Shown piece after piece: positions 12,283 to 23,339 of a stretch of 64,000 bases of DNA. The translations under genes and the position numbers were made by a program. Below the pieces are notes generated by a model that did not search any database, was not told where the DNA came from, and worked only from the letters and a program-made list of their open reading frames with translations. The stretch comes from Acholoe squamosa (taxonomy: Eukaryota; Annelida; Polychaeta; Phyllodocida; Polynoidae), in assembly GCA_949317995.1 (NCBI GenBank), contig OX439038.1:3242001-3306000 (forward strand), written 5' to 3'. The number at the start of each line of letters is the position of its first letter. Positions within the stretch are counted from its first letter, which is position 1.

Positions 12283-12840
12283 GTGGGGGGGTCATCTCAA
12301 AACACCCAAACATGGCCCAAAATGCATCTTACACACGTAGGGGGTCCTATTCTAAAGGATTATCAACAATTTAGACCCAAGGGTACATCATCTCGGCCAG
12401 GAGAGGCCAAATTCTGCTTGCCGAGCGAAAAATCATTAACGTACCCCAATTTTAAAAATACAGCCCGGGGTGGCCAAAGCTTCACCCTGGGGCCCCGGGC
12501 TGCATCGCAGGCCTCACCCGGCAACACATTTTACCCCCTAGCATCCAAAATACATCGTTTCGGTACACAAAAAGCGATCTACGGCCCCCCACAGATATCT
12601 CCAACAATATTTCATCGGAATTTCATGGAATTTCCTAACCTTTTTCGCGAATTTGGGGTTCCTTTTGCAGTAGAACTCTGCCTAGGGGTAGCTATAAACA
12701 AGCTGTGACCTCCTCTGAGCTGAAACAAGGTACCCGGATGCAGGCCACTTCCGCCGGGCAACAGGAAGTTGTTTTTCTCTTCCCGCGCTGTTTTTCCCGC
12801 CGCCGATCATTAACGTACCCCGCTTACAAAGAGACCCCCC
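12283..12840. promoter_or_regulatory. GC-rich subterminal block of the deleted copy
   Basis: The counterpart of 24230-24790, discussed there. ACTTCC and GGAAGT lie inverted at about 12747-12769. The long plus-strand open frame across it is not preserved in length between the two copies, so it is not called coding. Confidence 0.5.
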
Positions 12841-13324
12841 ATAAAGCCAAAGCAGACTGTTCAGGCATGATGTATTTACTCTAAAAGTGGCCATAGACTG
12901 TGGGAATTGTATGTATTTGGTTTATTTTATTCTATTTAGAGGCAAAAGCCTGGGGTACGTTAATGATCACGGTGTGCATTGAAAATCACTTATATGTGCC
13001 TGGCAAGGGTAATTTCCGGAGTACATGAAAATTTTTTTTATGGAAGACTCCCCCCTAGGGTACCTCTTAATTGCATATAATAAGAACACTGATAATATTC
13101 CCTAACTAGGTTAGATAGGCTCTATCATTAACATACCCCACGTGAAAATTTATAATTAAATGCATATAGAAGATAAATTATGCCCCAACACCCACCCAAA
13201 CCATATGGAAATCTTAGCTGTGACACCCCACTAAGGAATAAAAATATTATTGGTGGTGTAGAAGTGTTTCCCTTGCTATTATATGCCCAAGAAGCCACCT
13301 GACCAGTAAAACCTGGAATGCCCC

Positions 13325-14468
13325 ACCGTTGGGGGTCAGGGAGTCAAGATGGCAAACCTAGCATTACACTTTAAGACTTTAATTCAATGATAGCCCTATA
13401 TCTTGGCTTTATAAAAAGGTTCATTCAAGTCACTAACTCCCAGGGGGTCAGTTTTTATTGTAGTCACCATAAAATCACAAAATTGATTCGTCACGCAACT
13501 TACACATAACTTATGCAACACACTATATCTTCAAAAATCAGCCTATCATTGCCAAACTACATGTCTAGACTAGTACAATACCCTAGTATGTATAAATGAA
13601 AAAATCATAACTGTGGCTTGAAAACCTCCGAAATTGTCCAATATCTCGTATGGCAGAGATTGAGATTTTTCTAAATCTTTTTGCATGCAATATTAACTTT
13701 GGTCTCAAAGACTCAAAACCTGTAGGATAAGCATAAACATCAATTTATCTTCAACGTGTACACTTCTTGTAACAATCATCATTTTCCACTTATTTAGTAC
13801 TCGTTCTGTATGGTTCACTCTCAAAATGACCTTCCTTATTCTCTAAGCCACATGATGAATCATCTATACATTTTAATATCATGGCCACTGTGTCAATATA
13901 ACCAAACCCAACAGCAATCTAACACACTACAACAATGAGAAACACATAGAGGATGTATTACAACCACAGAAAAAACATTTGAATAGTGAATAATTGTTCA
14001 AAATCAATCACAAAAGATTTAAAATGAGGGCGGGGCTGTTGAAAAGATTGCTTTGCAGGGGCTGGGGAGTAGCAGAATGGCTGGGGGTGCCCTAAAATCA
14101 AAGCCAGGGCCTTATTCTATCATATAAACCACAGATGTGCATGCATTTGGGTGTAGCAGAGAAGCTATTGGACTAGAAATCATTTCATCACGCCCCTTAC
14201 ATCGGGCGAGCAACTCTGGTTTGGGGCAACCAAGGCATGTACAGACTCATTTCCTCTTTTTAAATGGCACCTCATGAACAGATATATGCTATATGATGAG
14301 TTAGATAAGTCAGAAATGATTATTACAGGCTGTACATACAAAAGTGCTGTTTAAGGGGGGTCGGGGTTGACTTGAAAAATGCTTGAATGTGTATTTCCTG
14401 CAAAGAGTGTGTGGTACGCAAAAAACAATTTCTTTACCAAAAGATCCCCTATAAATATATATATATAT
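13325..14468. mobile_element. Diverged left end of a related transposon, then unassigned sequence
   Basis: About 13345-13990 aligns by eye with 14500-14960 of the complete element. Shared landmarks are TGATAGCCCTATATCTTGGC, TTCATTCAAG, AACTCC.AGGGGGTCAGTTTTTAT, CTAGACTAGTACAATA and AAAACCTCCGAAATTG type stretches. It is much more diverged than the two main copies are from each other and has no 17-bp motif. About 14030-14440 is G-rich in places and unassigned. A short (TA)n (about 14454-14468) ends the region. Confidence 0.55.
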
Positions 14469-14495
14469 GGGTCATTCCAGGTTTTACTGGTCAGG
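14469..14495 (+). repeat. Left terminal inverted repeat
   Basis: 27 bp starting GGGTCATTCCAGGTTTTACT. It matches the right end at 25264-25290 exactly, and identity breaks immediately inside. Confidence 0.92.
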
Positions 14496-14651
14496 GGGGG
14501 CCTGGATCAAGAATCTACAAACTCAGTATTTCTTAATAACATTATATTTTATTGATAGCCCTATATCTTGGCTTATTAAAAAGTTTCATTCAAGGATCCA
14601 ACTCCTAGGGGGTCAGTTTTTATCGCAGATGCCGTAAAACCTTCTAAAAAG

Positions 14652-17073
14652 GGGGTACGTTAATGATCGTAATCAAACAAACATGAATAACACCACTAAT
14701 AAGAGGCCTGGAAACACCAAATATTGTGGCCAGACTGGTACAATACATGACTTTATGTATACCAAAAAGCTAAAGTGAGGCCCAAAAACTCTTGAAGTTA
14801 CGCATAGGTGGATAAATTGGAAAATGTGAAAATTTGTGAATTTATTTTACCATTTTTTAACTTTAGCCTAGCTCATTCAAAATCCTTCATACAATGACTA
14901 TATTAACTGTCCATTGTCTCTAGTAGACCTACTGTACATAATAATAAGAATTGGCCTGATATATCCTACCTATACTTCATACTTGGTGCTTGCGTAGAGG
15001 CCATTATATTACACATATTATCATTAACGTACCCTATTTGTTAACCTCTCACAGAATGGCCACCGCTCATCTATACATCATCATATGCCATTTTTATCAC
15101 ATACACCATCACAAGAGAGGTTGTACTACCTATCTAGAGTCATTTAACCCTGCATAAGGCCCATCTTGGGTGTTTAATATCACTTTGAAAATTAAAAATC
15201 ACAAAATTTCTACACTTCTCGCAAAGCATGCATGCCATGGGGTGCTAAAATGCATCTTTATATACACCAAATAGTATTTTCTCATTAGCCAAACATGTCT
15301 ATGATTGAATACAAATAATAGAAACACCATACAAGATGATAGGCTGGCACTATAACAATAGAACTTTAACCATCTCAAAATCCTCCTACCGATCATTAAC
15401 GTACCCCATTTGCTAACCTATCAAAGAATGGCCACAGCTCACCTATACACTATCATATACCATTGGCATCACACACATAATGAGTAAAGAGGTTGTACTA
15501 CCTATCTAGAGTCATTTAAACATACATAAGGCCCATCTTGGGTGTTCAATATCACTTTGAAAATTAAAATCACAACTTTTTCAACACTTCTCACAGCCTT
15601 CGCTTGCAGCAAAGTACAAAAATATACACTTATATACCTTAAATACTCTTTCCTGAGGGTAAATGAGATCATAATACATATACACAGTCATTTAACCATT
15701 GATAAGGGCCATCTTGGGTGTTTAATATCACTTTGGAAATTAAAAATCACAAAATTTCTACACTTCTCGCCACATCTGCATGTCATGGAGTGCTAATATG
15801 TATCTTTATATACACCAAATAGTATTTTTTGATAAGTCACACACCTCTACTATTGAATAGAAATGTTAGAAACACCATACCATGTCATAGGTTGACAATA
15901 TCCAATTTTAACTTTGTTCATCTCTCAATCCTCGTACCGTCATTAACGTACCCTGGTCTTTAACCTCTCACAGAATGGCCACAGCTCATCTATACATCAT
16001 CATATGCCATTTTTATCACATACACCATCACAAGAGAGGTTGTACTACCTATCTAGAGTCATTTAACCCTGCATAAGGCCCATCTTGGGTGTTTAATATC
16101 ACTTTGAAAATTAAAAATCACAAAATTTCTACACTTCTCGCAAAGCATGCATGCCATGGGGTGCTAAAATGCATCTTTATATACACCAAATAGTATTTTC
16201 TCATAAGCCAAACATGTCTATGATTGAATACAAATAATAGAAACACCATACAAGATGATAGGCTGGCACTATAACAATAGAACTTTAACCATCTCAAAAT
16301 CCTCCTACCGGTCATTAACGTACCCCATTTGCTAACCTATCAAAGAATGGCCACAGCTCACATACACACTATCATATACCATTGGCATTGCACACACATT
16401 GACAAAAGAGATTGTACTACCTATCTAGAGTCATTTAAACATGCATAAGGCCCATCTTGGGTGTCCAATATCACTTTTAGAATTAAATATCACAAAGTTT
16501 CTACACTTCTCGCAACATCTGCATGTCATGGAGTGCTAAAATGTATCTTTATATACACCAAATAGTATTTTTTGACAAACCACACACCTCTTCTATTGAA
16601 TAGAAATGTTAGAAATACCAGACCAAGTGATAGGTTGACAATATCGAATTTTAACTTTGTTAATGTCAAAATTGCTCGTACCGATCATTAACGTACCCCA
16701 GTCGTTAACCTATCAAAGAATGGCCACAGCTCAACTCTACACCATCATATGCCATTGGCATTGCACACACATTGACAAAAGAGATTGTACTACCTATCTA
16801 GAGTCATTTAAACATGCATAAGGTCCATCTTGTCTGGCCACTGTGGCTTTGAAAATTAACAAATCACAAAATTTCTACACTTCTCGCAACATCGGCATGT
16901 CATGGAGTGCTAAAATGTATCTTTATATACACCAAATAGTATTTTTTTACAAACCACACACCTCTACTATTGAATAGAAATGTTAGAAACACCAGACCAA
17001 GTGATAGGTTGACAATATCGAATTTTAACTTTGTTAATGTCAAAATTGCTCGTACCGATCATTAACGTACCCC
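14652..17073. promoter_or_regulatory. Seven 17-bp motif copies, left arm of complete element
   Basis: Copies start at 14652(+), 15019(-), 15391(-), 15939(-, one base short), 16310(-), 16683(-) and 17057(-). From 15019 on there is one per tandem unit, all in the same orientation, with spacings of about 372-374 bases and one of 548. They are candidate transposase binding sites, which is inference from distribution only. Confidence 0.75.
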
Positions 17074-17320
17074 AGGCGTTAACCTATCAAAGAATGGCCA
17101 CAGCTCAACTCTACACCATCATATGCCATTGTTATCACATACACCATCACAAGAGAGGTTGTACTACCTATCTAGAGTCATTTAAACATACATAAGGCCC
17201 ATCTTGTACAAAAATATACACTTATATACCTTAAATACTCTTTCCTGAGGGTAAATGAGATCATAATACATATATACAGTCATTTAACCATTGATCCTAA
17301 AAACTCGCTAAAACTCCAGC
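15019..17320. repeat. Tandem array of about 373-bp units, left arm
   Basis: Six units start at 15019, 15391, 15939, 16310, 16683 and 17057; some are recombined or partial. Each carries the 17-bp motif, AGAATGGCCACAGCTCA, TACTACCTATCTAGAGTCA and TCTACACTTCTCGCAA. A 65-codon open frame recurs in several units, but only because the units are copies. The array ends about 40 bases before the transposase stop codon. Confidence 0.88.
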
Positions 17321-17359
17321 AACTGAGATGTAACACTTGTGTGAAACAAACAGAACCAT

Positions 17360-19880
17360 TTAGCAACTATTGGCAAGTCTGTTGTCTTCCTCCTTACGGT
17401 GCTTTATTAGTTTCATGTTGGCCATTTTGACTGTGTTATCATGGAGGATGTGGCCCCAGACGGTGGAGTTCCCATACCGCTTCTTGTTCACATAGCCAAG
17501 GATGGTATTATGGTATATAAACTGGACATTGGGCTTGGTTGGGAACTTGTGGCAAGTGAGGTTTTTCGCCGGATGAATGAGGAACATGACCTCATACATG
17601 TCACTCTCACTGTCCACAGCTAAGACCTTGCCCATGTGCCATGCGTCCTTGGTGGAGTCTGACTCATGCAGGAATGCGCAGGCGACAAACTGTCCCTCTT
17701 GGTACTCATCCTGCACGAATACAGCCGTATCCTCAATGTCCATTGTCGATCCGCCCTCAAAAACGGGAGGTGAGGTTGGTCCGTCCTGTCGCATGTGCTT
17801 TGTGACGGGGGCCTCAACTGCACGCTCCGCAGCACGCTTTCGTGCGGCACACGGAGGCACATTTTCTTTGTTAGCCGTGGCTGGGGCAGGAACCATGTTC
17901 TTGCGGGTGCGCTTGCCAGCCACGACGGGTGAGGGACCCCCTTGGCGCTTGCAGGCAGAGGTGCTAGCGACAGGAGTGGGGAGAGTGTTCCGTACCGAAG
18001 TACCTCGAGTCTGCTTTGGCGGGGGTACATCATCGCCGTCCACCTCAGCAGGGACAGTCCTCTGTCGCGTCTGCCGTGGTGGGGGAGGAGCCTTCTTGTT
18101 GTTGAATTTCATTGGGTGTGTGATCCAGTCTGGACACCCACGAATGGACCTAAGGTCGGCCCAGCAGCACTCGCTGAAGCATGATTTGTGGCGTACAGCG
18201 AGGGACTTCCCGGGTTCGGCGGGCACAGCAGCATGAACTTTCTGGGTGCCCTTGATGGACTCGTCCGCTGCTACTTTGCCGACTGTGAGACGGGCGGTGG
18301 CGATATCCGCAACCGGAACGCAGATGTACTTGACGCGGCCTTCGAGTAGGTTGCCTTCAGCCGCGAAGCGCTCTGCATTCTGGATTAGCGTTCCCCTGTT
18401 GACGAGGTTGTCTGCGTTGCGTTTTGCTGCAGCTCCAACGCCGTCACAGGGGCCCTTTCCGTGTCCCGCCTCGAAGTAGGTCCATGTCGCTTGTAGACCA
18501 CTGACAAGTTCTGCGTGGCGCACCAGTATGGAAAAGATGGAGATGTTCCGATACTGGCTCGATGGGGAGTCCGATGCATAGTGCACCCACGCGACCTGGG
18601 GCAGGTTCTCTTGCAGGAACGCTGCCAGAACTTGAATGAATGCCAGGATCGCACCGGTGTCATGCTTTCTGTCGTCGGTGACGAGGGCCACAGAGTGGTG
18701 TCTGATCTCCCCAGTTGGTCCATGCCGGTAGTGAAGGACTGCTGGGTGGAGCGTAACCGGGTCTTTGGCGTAATAGACACTCTGTGGCCCATCAGGATAC
18801 GAGACAAGCCAATTCTCGGCGAAGTCCATCTGGATGACTGTCTCGTACACTGACAAGGAACTCCTCAGTTCACGCACGATCCGGTGTTGGCTACGGGCCC
18901 GATCGACGTGGTCGGCCATGGACATGAACTCGTCCTTGACCAATGTGATGAACTCCTTTTTGGATTTATCGGTTACCCAAGTGGGCCGGAGCTTCATCAC
19001 CATCTTCTTCTCCTCGGGCTTGCCGTAGATAACCGGAACGTACTTCCACGTCAGGTAGTCTACATGGTCCATCTTCACCGACTGGGTCAGCTGTTGCTCG
19101 AACACGTCCGCAGTGGTGTTCTGGACCAGGGTGTCCACTGAAGTCTTGATGTTAGCTGCCTTCAGCATGAGAGCGAAATTTTGATGTTTCTGGCAGAGGC
19201 AGATTTTCTCATTCTGCAGCTCTACCGGAATTAGATAACTATGTTTACTCCTGATGTTGTAGAAGGTGGTGGACTCCACAGGCCAGGCAGGGTTGGTGTC
19301 AAGGTAGCGCTTGTGGAGGACATACACAAACTCCACCAGGTTCCTTTTCTGTTCTCTGACCTTGACACCATCCAAGTTAACAATGATGGAGTCACCTTTG
19401 CCTGGCATCATGGTGGAGTTTTCCGGTAGGTACAGGAACTCAACGACTGCTGCCTCGCGTGCCTTTGCATTGACAGTGCTTTTATGGGGCTGATCTGAAG
19501 GGGGTGACGCCAGAGACTTGCGGTTGACCTTAATGTCCTTAGCCATCTGGGTGGTGAGACCCTTTGCTTGAAGGTTGGTTTCAGGGAAGGCCTTCCGCAT
19601 GAAGTCTAGTGTGTCTTTGCTGTTGAGAGCCGCCACCCCATCGTAGATAAGATCTTTACACTTTTGCTGCTTCTGTGGTGTAGCAGCTGGACCGGCCGCC
19701 TGTGCCAAATCCGATTGTAGACGCGCCTGCATAGAGGACACCGACTCTCGCGTTGCAGCCAGTGTCCTCTCGAGGTACTTGATGCGGTTAGTTTTAGGTG
19801 TTGTGGTCTTCCTTGTCGTTGTCGGGGGTCGGTTTGCAGGGGTCGTCATCATTTTAGTCTGACCGGTAGGCGGGGAGGTG
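17360..19880 (-). CDS. Transposase exon 4, catalytic and C-terminal domains
   Basis: An 830-codon frame from ATG at 19852, extended nine codons to an acceptor (CCAATTTACAG) at 19881-19882. Numbering from that Met: coiled coil about 20-55; possible zinc ligands C218, C220, H223 in ICLCQKHQN; likely catalytic acids D343 (QMDFAENW), D428 (YASDSPSSQYRN) and D470 (GHGKGPCDGVG); a KGTQKVH strand near 534; Cys-rich CFSECCW near 558; a low-complexity basic linker 585-700 containing ANKENVPP; and a C-terminal SH3/Tudor-like region about 712-815. The TAA stop is followed within 40 bases by the 373-bp array. I see no AATAAA close by. A start at 19852 giving an 830-aa product is possible. Confidence 0.88.
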
Positions 19881-22800
19881 CTGTAAATTGGAAATGAGAA
19901 AGCATTAATAAATTGGTATTTAGAAATTCATTTGAGGCATTAGTCAGCAAAGCGAATATTATGTCACTACATGAGCTAATTTCACTACATGAGCTAAATT
20001 AAATTGTTAATCATTTATGCTTTACTTGTGATATTATGTCATGGTGATAATATTAACCAGTAATTGTAATAACAATACGATGTCATGTACATGAGCTAAT
20101 TCTAAAAAGGTGGCAATACAAGTATAGTCAAATAAGCAGCAACAACTAACATTAAACAAGCAACATCTCAACATGCAACACAACTAGTCTATTCTAATAT
20201 AGCATTCTACTGTATAATTACATTATGCTACTCCTGCTCAACGGAGCGCTTCAAGGTAGCACTGGAAAATGAATGGCAATTATAAGAATTATCTGGACTA
20301 ATAAATAGGTTAGGCTAATAATGTGGACCTTATGTATGTTTAAATGACCCTAGATAGGTAGTACAATCTCTTTTGTCAATGTGTGTGCAATGCCAATGGC
20401 ATATGATGTTGTAGAGTTGAGCTGTGGCCATTCTTTGATAGGTTAACGACTGGGGTACGTTAATGATCGGTACGAGCAATTTTGACATTAACAAAGTTAA
20501 AATTCTATATTTTCAACCTATCACTTGGTCTGGTATTTCTAACATTTCTATTCAATAGTAGAGGTGTGTGGTTTGTCAAAAAATACTATTTGGTGTAAAT
20601 AAAGATACATATTAGCACTCCATGACATGCAGATGTTGCGAGAAGTGTAGAAATTTTGTGATTTTTAATTCTAAAAGTGATATTGGACACCCAAGATGGG
20701 CCTTATGCATGTTTAAATGACTCTAGATAGGTAGTACAACCTCTCTTGTGATGGTGTATGTGATAACAATGGCATATGATGTTGTAGAGTTGAGCTGTGG
20801 CCATTCTTTGATAGGTTAACGACTGGGGTACGTTAATGATCGGTACGAGCAATTTTGACATTAACAAAGTTAAAATTCTATATTTTCAACCTATCACTTG
20901 GTCTGGTATTTCTAACATTTCTATTCAATAGTCGAGGTGTGTGGTTTGTCAAAAAATACTATTTGGTGTAAATAAAGATACATATTAGCACTCCATGACA
21001 TGCAGATGTTGCGAGAAGTGTAGAAATTTTGTGATTTTTAATTCTAAAAGTGATATTGGACACCCAAGATGGGCCTTATGCATGTTTAAATGACTCTAGA
21101 TAGGTAGTACAACCTCTCTTGTGATGGTGTATGTGATAACAATGGCATATGATGTTGTAGAGTTGAGCTGTGGCCATTCTTTGATAGGTTAACGACTGGG
21201 GTACGTTAATGATCGGTACGAGCAATTTTGACATTAACAAAGTTAAAATTCTATATTTTCAACCTATCACTTGGTCTGGTATTTCTAACATTTCTATTCA
21301 ATAGTAGAGGTGTGTGACTTATCAAAAAATACGATTTGGTGTATATAAAGATACATTTTAGCACTCCATGACATGCCGATGTTGCGAGAAGTGTAGAAAT
21401 TTTGTGATTTGTTAATTTTCAAAGCCACAGTGGCCAGACAAGATGGACCTTATGCATGGTAAAAACGACAATTCTACTAACATAGGGTGGATCCACAGAA
21501 AACACAATATCTGCACACAAGTGATTTGATACCTTTAAAGTGATCATAATACTTACACATAATCCTCCGCGAGGGCCAGGTTGCCCGGTGGTGGCGGCGA
21601 AGAGTCGGCCGGCCTCGATCCGGTCGAACGCTGGCTGCGCCTCCTCTTGGGGGAGTCTTTCTGCGCAGCCTGACGGACCGGTCGAGTCGTCCGGCTCTCC
21701 TCTGCCACCTCCGGGGCAACCTGTCCTCGCCCCCCCGCCTCCGTGGTCGCTGCCCTCGGTGCCTCCTCCACGGGCGGTGCTGGTGAGGCCGTCGCGGCGC
21801 TGGACTTGGCCCTGCCAGCTCGGCCTCCTGCCTTGCCCTTCCCGGGTGGTGCTGTGGGTGGTGCTGCCGAGGGTAGTGGTGGTGGTGCCGTGGCCACGAC
21901 GGGCTCTGGGGAGGAGCACCCGGCCAGGCTTTCATCCCCCGACGAGATGAGGATGGCTGTGGCAGGGTCCACTCCAACCACAGGCGCATGAGTCTCCTTG
22001 AATGTAGAGCAAGGGGCAAAACCATTAGTATTTAGTATTGTGGCCATTCTTTGACAGGTTCGAAATTCGATATTGTCAACCTATGACATGGTATGGTGTT
22101 TCTAACAATTCTATTCAATAGTAGAGGTGTGTGACTTATCAAAAAATACTATTTGGTGTATATAAAGATACATTTTAGCACTCCATGACATGCCGATGTT
22201 GCGAGAAGTGTAGAAATTTTGTGATTTTTAATTCTAAATGGCATATGATGTTGTAGAGTTGAGCTGTGGCCATTCTTTGATAGGTTAACGACTGGGGTAC
22301 GTTAATGATCGGTACGAGCAATTTTGACATTAACAAAGTTAAAATTCGATATTGTCAACAAATCACTTGGTAAGGTATTTCTAACATTCTATTCTATAGT
22401 AGAGATGTGTGGCTTACTATAAAAGAGAATGCTATAGTGACATTATAAACTATCCACCTACCTCCTCACTCCCGTCGGGGGACGAGAAGGACACCCGCTG
22501 GTACCTGGGGCGAGGGGCGAAGGGGAGGCGAACGGTCAGCTTCCCGAGCCCCTTGCCCCGGCCCCCTGCGGGTGTCCCTCTTCCCGCTGCCGCAGGTGCC
22601 GGTGCGGAGGCTGCAGCCGGACGTGGAGCCGCCTGCTCCGCTGCAGCCCCGGGAGCCGCCTGCTCTGGCACCAACACCGCAGCAGCGGTCGCAGCTGGGG
22701 TGCCCCTCCCAGTGCCTGCCTGGGCCTTCGGTCTCCCTGTTGGTGTGGGTGGGAGCGGCGGGAGGCCCAGCTTCTTCCGTCTCTGAATTCAGAAAGGGAA

Positions 22801-23339
22801 AGACACATTAAGTAAACTGTCACACTGGCGAGTTACTCGCAGCAGTGTTTTGACTTAGCATTTACAGTATCTGTCCCTTGAAATTTGTATACTTATTAAC
22901 ATTCTTAATCTCATATCACAATAAAATGTTACCACCAGAGTAGCAGATTTTGAGGCACCACAGAGACTGAGAGGACGGAAAATTATCAAACCTTGTTCTC
23001 TTTCAGTCGCTCCCGGTAAGCCTTCTTCCGGGCATGGAGCATCTCGCGCCGCCGCTGCTCCTCAGCAGGGTCTCCCGCCAGTCTCTCCCTGTCCTTTTCT
23101 CGCTGGCGACGCGAGATCTCCGCCCGGTGGGCATCATAGGCGGCCGCCCCCATCTCCTGCCGCAGCCTGGTCTCGTACCGGGCCGAAGCTGCGGCATGGA
23201 GACGGGCCGCCTTCTCCCGGTCCTCCCGGTCCTCCTGCTCCTCCAGGTCTGGAGCATCAGCGGGAGCGTGCTCCCGCACACACCTCTTAGGGCGACGGGG
23301 GGGGTCGCCACCACCGCCACTGGAGGCTACGTCAGCCAT
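17360..23339 (-). CDS. Transposase, four coding exons, about 1209 aa
   Basis: The inferred CDS joins 23339-22992, 22782-22462, 21996-21557 and 19880-17360 on the minus strand. Each junction is GT-AG and keeps frame (phases 0, 0, 2). The result is one uninterrupted reading of 1209 codons plus stop. The order is: basic coiled N-terminus (exon 1), Pro/Ala-rich basic linkers (exons 2-3), then a DDE-like catalytic region and a C-terminal barrel-like domain (exon 4). The fold pattern matches a multi-copy animal transposase family commonly left as uncharacterized proteins (D in DFAEN, D in SDSPSSQYRN, D in GHGKGPCDGVG). The N-terminal RR.REKDRERL...RRREM...RKKAYRERLK pattern is what I recall at the start of that family. 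It is expected to cut and rejoin the element ends in the nucleus. The splicing is inferred, not shown by cDNA. Confidence 0.82.
20320..21455. repeat. Inverted array of 373-bp units within intron 3
   Basis: Three units nearly identical to one another, in opposite orientation to the 15019-17320 array. Motif spacing is exactly 373 bases. The array lies wholly inside the inferred intron between exons 3 and 4, so the splice sites are not disturbed. Very low divergence between neighbours points to recent amplification or gene conversion. Confidence 0.88.
20452..22310. promoter_or_regulatory. Four 17-bp motif copies inside transposase introns
   Basis: GGGGTACGTTAATGATC starts at 20452, 20825, 21198 (exact 373-base spacing, intron 3) and 22294 (intron 2). 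Orientation is opposite to the left arm. The motif therefore points toward the catalytic exon from both sides. Confidence 0.78.
21557..21996 (-). CDS. Transposase exon 3 (146 codons plus 2 bases)
   Basis: Acceptor near ACATTCAAG (or three bases later, same frame). Donor GT|GTAAGT is a consensus 5' splice site. It encodes ETHAPVVGVDPATAILISSG, then long Pro/Ala/Arg/Gly-rich low complexity with a basic KRRRSQRS patch suited to nuclear import. The exon ends two bases into a codon. Exon 4 begins with the one base needed, giving Val and nine more residues before the first Met of the long frame. Without splicing the frame stops one codon later. Confidence 0.7.
22030..22410. repeat. Single 373-bp-type unit within intron 2
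   Basis: A rearranged unit in the same orientation as the intron 3 array, carrying one 17-bp motif (22294). It fills most of the inferred 465-bp intron 2. Confidence 0.82.
22462..22782 (-). CDS. Transposase exon 2 (107 codons)
   Basis: Acceptor TTTCTGAATTCAG and donor GAGGAG|GTAGGT, both in phase 0. Encodes RRKKLGLPPLPPTPTGRPK, then an Ala/Pro-rich low-complexity stretch, then a more ordered part ending RYQRVSFSSPDGSEE. Strikingly GC- and CpG-rich against the AT-rich introns. No enzymatic motif; probably a flexible linker. On its own the frame would look like a meaningless short ORF. The clean in-frame joins to both neighbours are the evidence. Confidence 0.68.
22992..23339 (-). CDS. Transposase exon 1 (116 codons)
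   Basis: Starts MADVASSGGGG. The ATG directly follows a strong acceptor (pyrimidine-rich run ending TTTTTGCAG), so a non-coding 5' exon probably lies upstream. Residues about 32-116 are highly charged and helical, with repeated Arg, Glu and Gln and a basic YRERLKENK end: a likely coiled-coil or DNA-contacting leader. The donor reads AAG|GTTTGA, of moderate strength. An open frame continues upstream through hydrophobic AT-rich sequence but crosses the acceptor, so I prefer the start at 23339. Confidence 0.72.

Larger units (their letters stand above)
8773..13139. promoter_or_regulatory. Eleven copies of the 17-bp motif in the deleted transposon copy
   Basis: GGGGTACGTTAATGATC or its complement starts at 8773(+), 9821(-), 10193(-), 10572(-), 10945(-), 11905(+), 12073(+), 12431(-), 12805(-), 12952(+) and 13123(-). 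One or two bases vary at the edges in some copies, while the core TTAACGTACCC is nearly constant. All are retained although the gene between the arms is gone. That fits a role in mobilisation, for instance transposase binding, but this is inference. Confidence 0.75.
8717..13324 (-). mobile_element. Internally deleted, non-autonomous copy of the giant TIR transposon
   Basis: The left part (8718-11110) matches 14597 onward of the complete copy and the right part (11557-13324) matches 23450-25290. The junction at about 11556/11557 joins the transposase 3' end directly to sequence upstream of its first coding exon, removing nearly the whole gene. The right TIR is at 13298-13324, with one mismatch to the complete copy. 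The outermost left 128 bp, including the left TIR, are missing and replaced by (TA)n, so this copy may be immobile now. It retains 11 copies of the 17-bp motif. High similarity of the arms to 14469-25290 suggests recent divergence. Confidence 0.85.

Noticed and set aside
15199-15396. 65-codon minus-strand open frame recurring at 10001 and 16118
   Set aside because: It is one phase of the 373-bp tandem unit. Other units do not keep it open.
15019-17320. CRISPR array
   Set aside because: Units are about 373 bp, fully homologous along their length, with no spacer/repeat alternation, in a spliced eukaryotic element.
17441-19493. Many plus-strand and off-frame open frames across the transposase exon, up to 219 codons
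   Set aside because: Antisense or shifted shadows of a GC-rich coding exon; none has protein-like composition.
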